Assembly (NCBI GenBank): GCA_900551645.1
Contig: URWP01000146.1
Coordinates: 1-7,150 of the forward strand
DNA length: 7,150 bases
DNA from: an uncultured Bacteroides sp.
GTDB lineage: Bacteria; Bacteroidota; Bacteroidia; Bacteroidales; Bacteroidaceae
Direction: 5' to 3'
The notes under the pieces: generated by a model
Seen by the model: only the letters and a program-made list of their open reading frames with translations
Database searches by the model: none
What the model was told of the DNA's origin: nothing
Program-made: the position numbers and the translations under genes
Shown: positions 5,950 through 7,150 of the stretch, piece by piece
Layout: each line of letters begins with the position of its first letter
Position numbering within the stretch: the stretch's first letter is position 1

Positions 5950-6744
5950 ATGAAAAATGTTGTTGCTGTTCTAATGTTGTTGTCCATGCTTGCTTCCTGT
6001 ACTTCGAAAAAGGCAGGCGAAGAAAGTTTACGGCAGCATGCAACCGATGCCCATGTTCTGGAGGAGTTACAAGGGGTTTGGTTGGATGATAATACTGAAC
6101 TACCTCTATTCAAGATTGTGGGTGATTCTATCTATTATGCGGGGCAGAATAATGTCCCACAGCAGTTCGCCTTGTTCAATGACACTTTATTTGTATATGG
6201 TGTACAGACGGTGTGTTATCCTATACGCAGGCGTACGGAGCACAGCATGCATTTTGCTACTCCACAGGGCGATCAGGTATCGTTGTATAAATCGGAAATA
6301 GACTCGGTTTATGTGGATTCACAACAGGAAATTCATCAGCCTGCCCAAGAGGTAATACAGAAGGATTCTGTTATTCTTTTTAAGGGCGAAAGGTATCGTG
6401 GCTATGCGTATATTAATCCTACAGGTATTAAGGTGATTCGCCCAGGAATCAGCGAAGAGGGCTTGTCTGTGGATAATGTCTTCTATGATAATGTGATTCA
6501 TATCTGTGTTTATCAGGGTACTCGCCGGCTTTATTCGAAAGACATTAAAAGGCCAATGTTTGCCGGGTTGGTTCCGGATGATTTTTTGAATAATTCAATC
6601 CTTTCAGACATGAATTTTGTCGATGTCAACGCGGACGGGTATATTTTCGAAGCTACACTCTGTATGCCGGATGGTCCTACTTGCTATAATATCCGGTTGT
6701 TTGTCGATTTCGAGGGGAATCTGACATTCAAGCTTTGTCAATAA
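5950..6744 (+). CDS. Predicted lipoprotein, DUF4738-like
   Basis: A 264-residue protein with a type II signal peptide: MKN, a hydrophobic stretch at residues 4-15, then the lipobox LASC with lipidated C17. The residues after the cysteine (TSKKAGEE) do not show an obvious Bacteroides surface-export motif, so a periplasm-facing location is as likely as the cell surface. The rest is a mostly beta-predicted, soluble domain with a WLDDN segment near residue 71, a central linker, and a second half ending DADGYIFEATLCM-like to FKLCQ. I recognise general similarity to the Bacteroidales DUF4738 family, whose function is unknown, and give this as a tentative assignment. No catalytic motif is visible. 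It is a single-gene unit with its own promoter and a strong terminator. Confidence 0.85.
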   Translation: MKNVVAVLMLLSMLASCTSKKAGEESLRQHATDAHVLEELQGVWLDDNTELPLFKIVGDSIYYAGQNNVPQQFALFNDTLFVYGVQTVCYPIRRRTEHSMHFATPQGDQVSLYKSEIDSVYVDSQQEIHQPAQEVIQKDSVILFKGERYRGYAYINPTGIKVIRPGISEEGLSVDNVFYDNVIHICVYQGTRRLYSKDIKRPMFAGLVPDDFLNNSILSDMNFVDVNADGYIFEATLCMPDGPTCYNIRLFVDFEGNLTFKLCQ

Positions 6745-6765
6745 TCGGTTATAAACTTTTTTAAA

Positions 6766-6815
6766 TAATCAGGGCGGAACTGAGGGATTCTTCGGTTCCG
6801 CCCTGATTACTTTTT
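6766..6815. terminator. Shared terminator between converging lipoprotein and helicase genes
   Basis: A perfect 15-bp stem (TAATCAGGGCGGAAC with its complement at 6795-6809) extends through five further pairs, two of them G-U, to a GATT tetraloop. On the plus strand it is followed by CTTTTT. On the minus strand it is followed by the weaker TTTAAAAAAG. It lies 21 bp after the lipoprotein stop and about 37 bp past the helicase stop, so it probably ends transcription from both sides, mainly the plus strand. Confidence 0.85.
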
Positions 6816-6852
6816 AATGGGATATATCCTTTAAAGTGATTGTGACTGTTTG

Positions 6853-7150
6853 TCAGTTAGAAGAATTTTCTTCTCCTGACGGAGATTTCTTTTTCGGTCG
6901 GTTGTTGTTCTTCGGCTTTCCGGAATTTTTTCCCTGCGCATTCCTTTTGTTCCCTCCTTTGCGCTGAGGGTTTCTCCCTTTCTTATTACTGCGTGGCTCA
7001 TAGGCAGGCGCTTCTCCTAACTCTTCGGGTACCGGTATCTTGTAGATTTCTTTTTCCAGAAAGTCTTCAATCTGTTTGAACCGGCTCTGTTCTGTTTCAC
7101 TGACAAACGTGATGGCACATCCGTCGTTGTTGGCGCGTGCCGTACGTCCG
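6853..7150 (-). CDS. DEAD-box RNA helicase, RhlE type (C-terminal end, cut by window edge)
   Basis: The last 98 residues of a protein whose main part lies beyond the right edge. The visible start, GRTARANNDGCAITFVSETEQ, is the end of motif VI (HRIGRTxRA) of the second RecA-like domain, where arginines contact ATP. The following FKQIEDFLEKEIYKIPVPEE segment is typical of RhlE-family helicases in Bacteroides. From about visible residue 53 onward the tail is rich in Lys, Arg, Asn and Gly, as expected for an unstructured RNA-binding extension that helps such helicases unwind structured RNA in ribosome assembly or mRNA turnover. The exact subfamily cannot be fixed without the N-terminal motifs. 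It converges on the lipoprotein gene and shares its terminator. Confidence 0.88.
   Translation of the reverse strand, partial: GRTARANNDGCAITFVSETEQSRFKQIEDFLEKEIYKIPVPEELGEAPAYEPRSNKKGRNPQRKGGNKRNAQGKNSGKPKNNNRPKKKSPSGEENSSN

Overview
The window looks like a chromosomal segment of a gut-type Bacteroidales bacterium, most likely Bacteroides or a close relative. Two intergenic regions carry excellent matches to the Bacteroidetes sigma-ABfr promoter (TTTG, 19-20 bp, TAnnTTTG), and Shine-Dalgarno motifs are not evident before the starts I checked. Protein families typical of the phylum are also present: an HU-CCDC81/SPOR membrane protein, a small lipoprotein resembling DUF4738 proteins, and a monomeric [FeFe] hydrogenase of the kind common in gut Bacteroides. 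Nothing indicates a mobile element, CRISPR array, tRNA or rRNA.

Layout. From 1 to 3245, all on the minus strand, is a hydrogen-metabolism operon read right to left: a cysteine-rich [FeFe] hydrogenase catalytic subunit (1758-3245), the radical-SAM maturase hydE (691-1746), and the radical-SAM tyrosine lyase hydG (1-661, cut by the window edge). The operon has a clear promoter at 3332-3363 and a roughly 80-nt leader with a stable predicted hairpin. HydE and HydG build parts of the H-cluster that the hydrogenase needs; HydF, the scaffold, is not in the window and may lie further left.

From 3437 to 5732, also on the minus strand, is a second probable operon: an HU-CCDC81 - transmembrane - SPOR protein, a zinc-ribbon/FHA protein, and the cobinamide kinase/guanylyltransferase cobU. 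CobU overlaps the FHA gene by one base (TAATG) and is followed by a strong intrinsic terminator that separates it from the hydrogenase operon. CobU stands apart from the other nucleotide-loop genes (cobT/cobS/cobC), and no B12 riboswitch is apparent upstream.

A divergent intergenic region (5733-5949) separates this operon from a plus-strand lipoprotein gene (5950-6744). That gene ends at a 20-bp hairpin terminator shared with a converging gene at the right edge, the C-terminus of a RhlE-type DEAD-box RNA helicase with a basic RNA-binding-like tail (6853-7150).

I see no clearly undescribed multi-gene system. The points most worth a second look are the divergent active-site environment and iron-sulfur architecture of the hydrogenase, its structured leader, the predicted DNA-to-peptidoglycan tether, the FHA domain lacking the usual phosphothreonine contacts, and the unusual placement of cobU.
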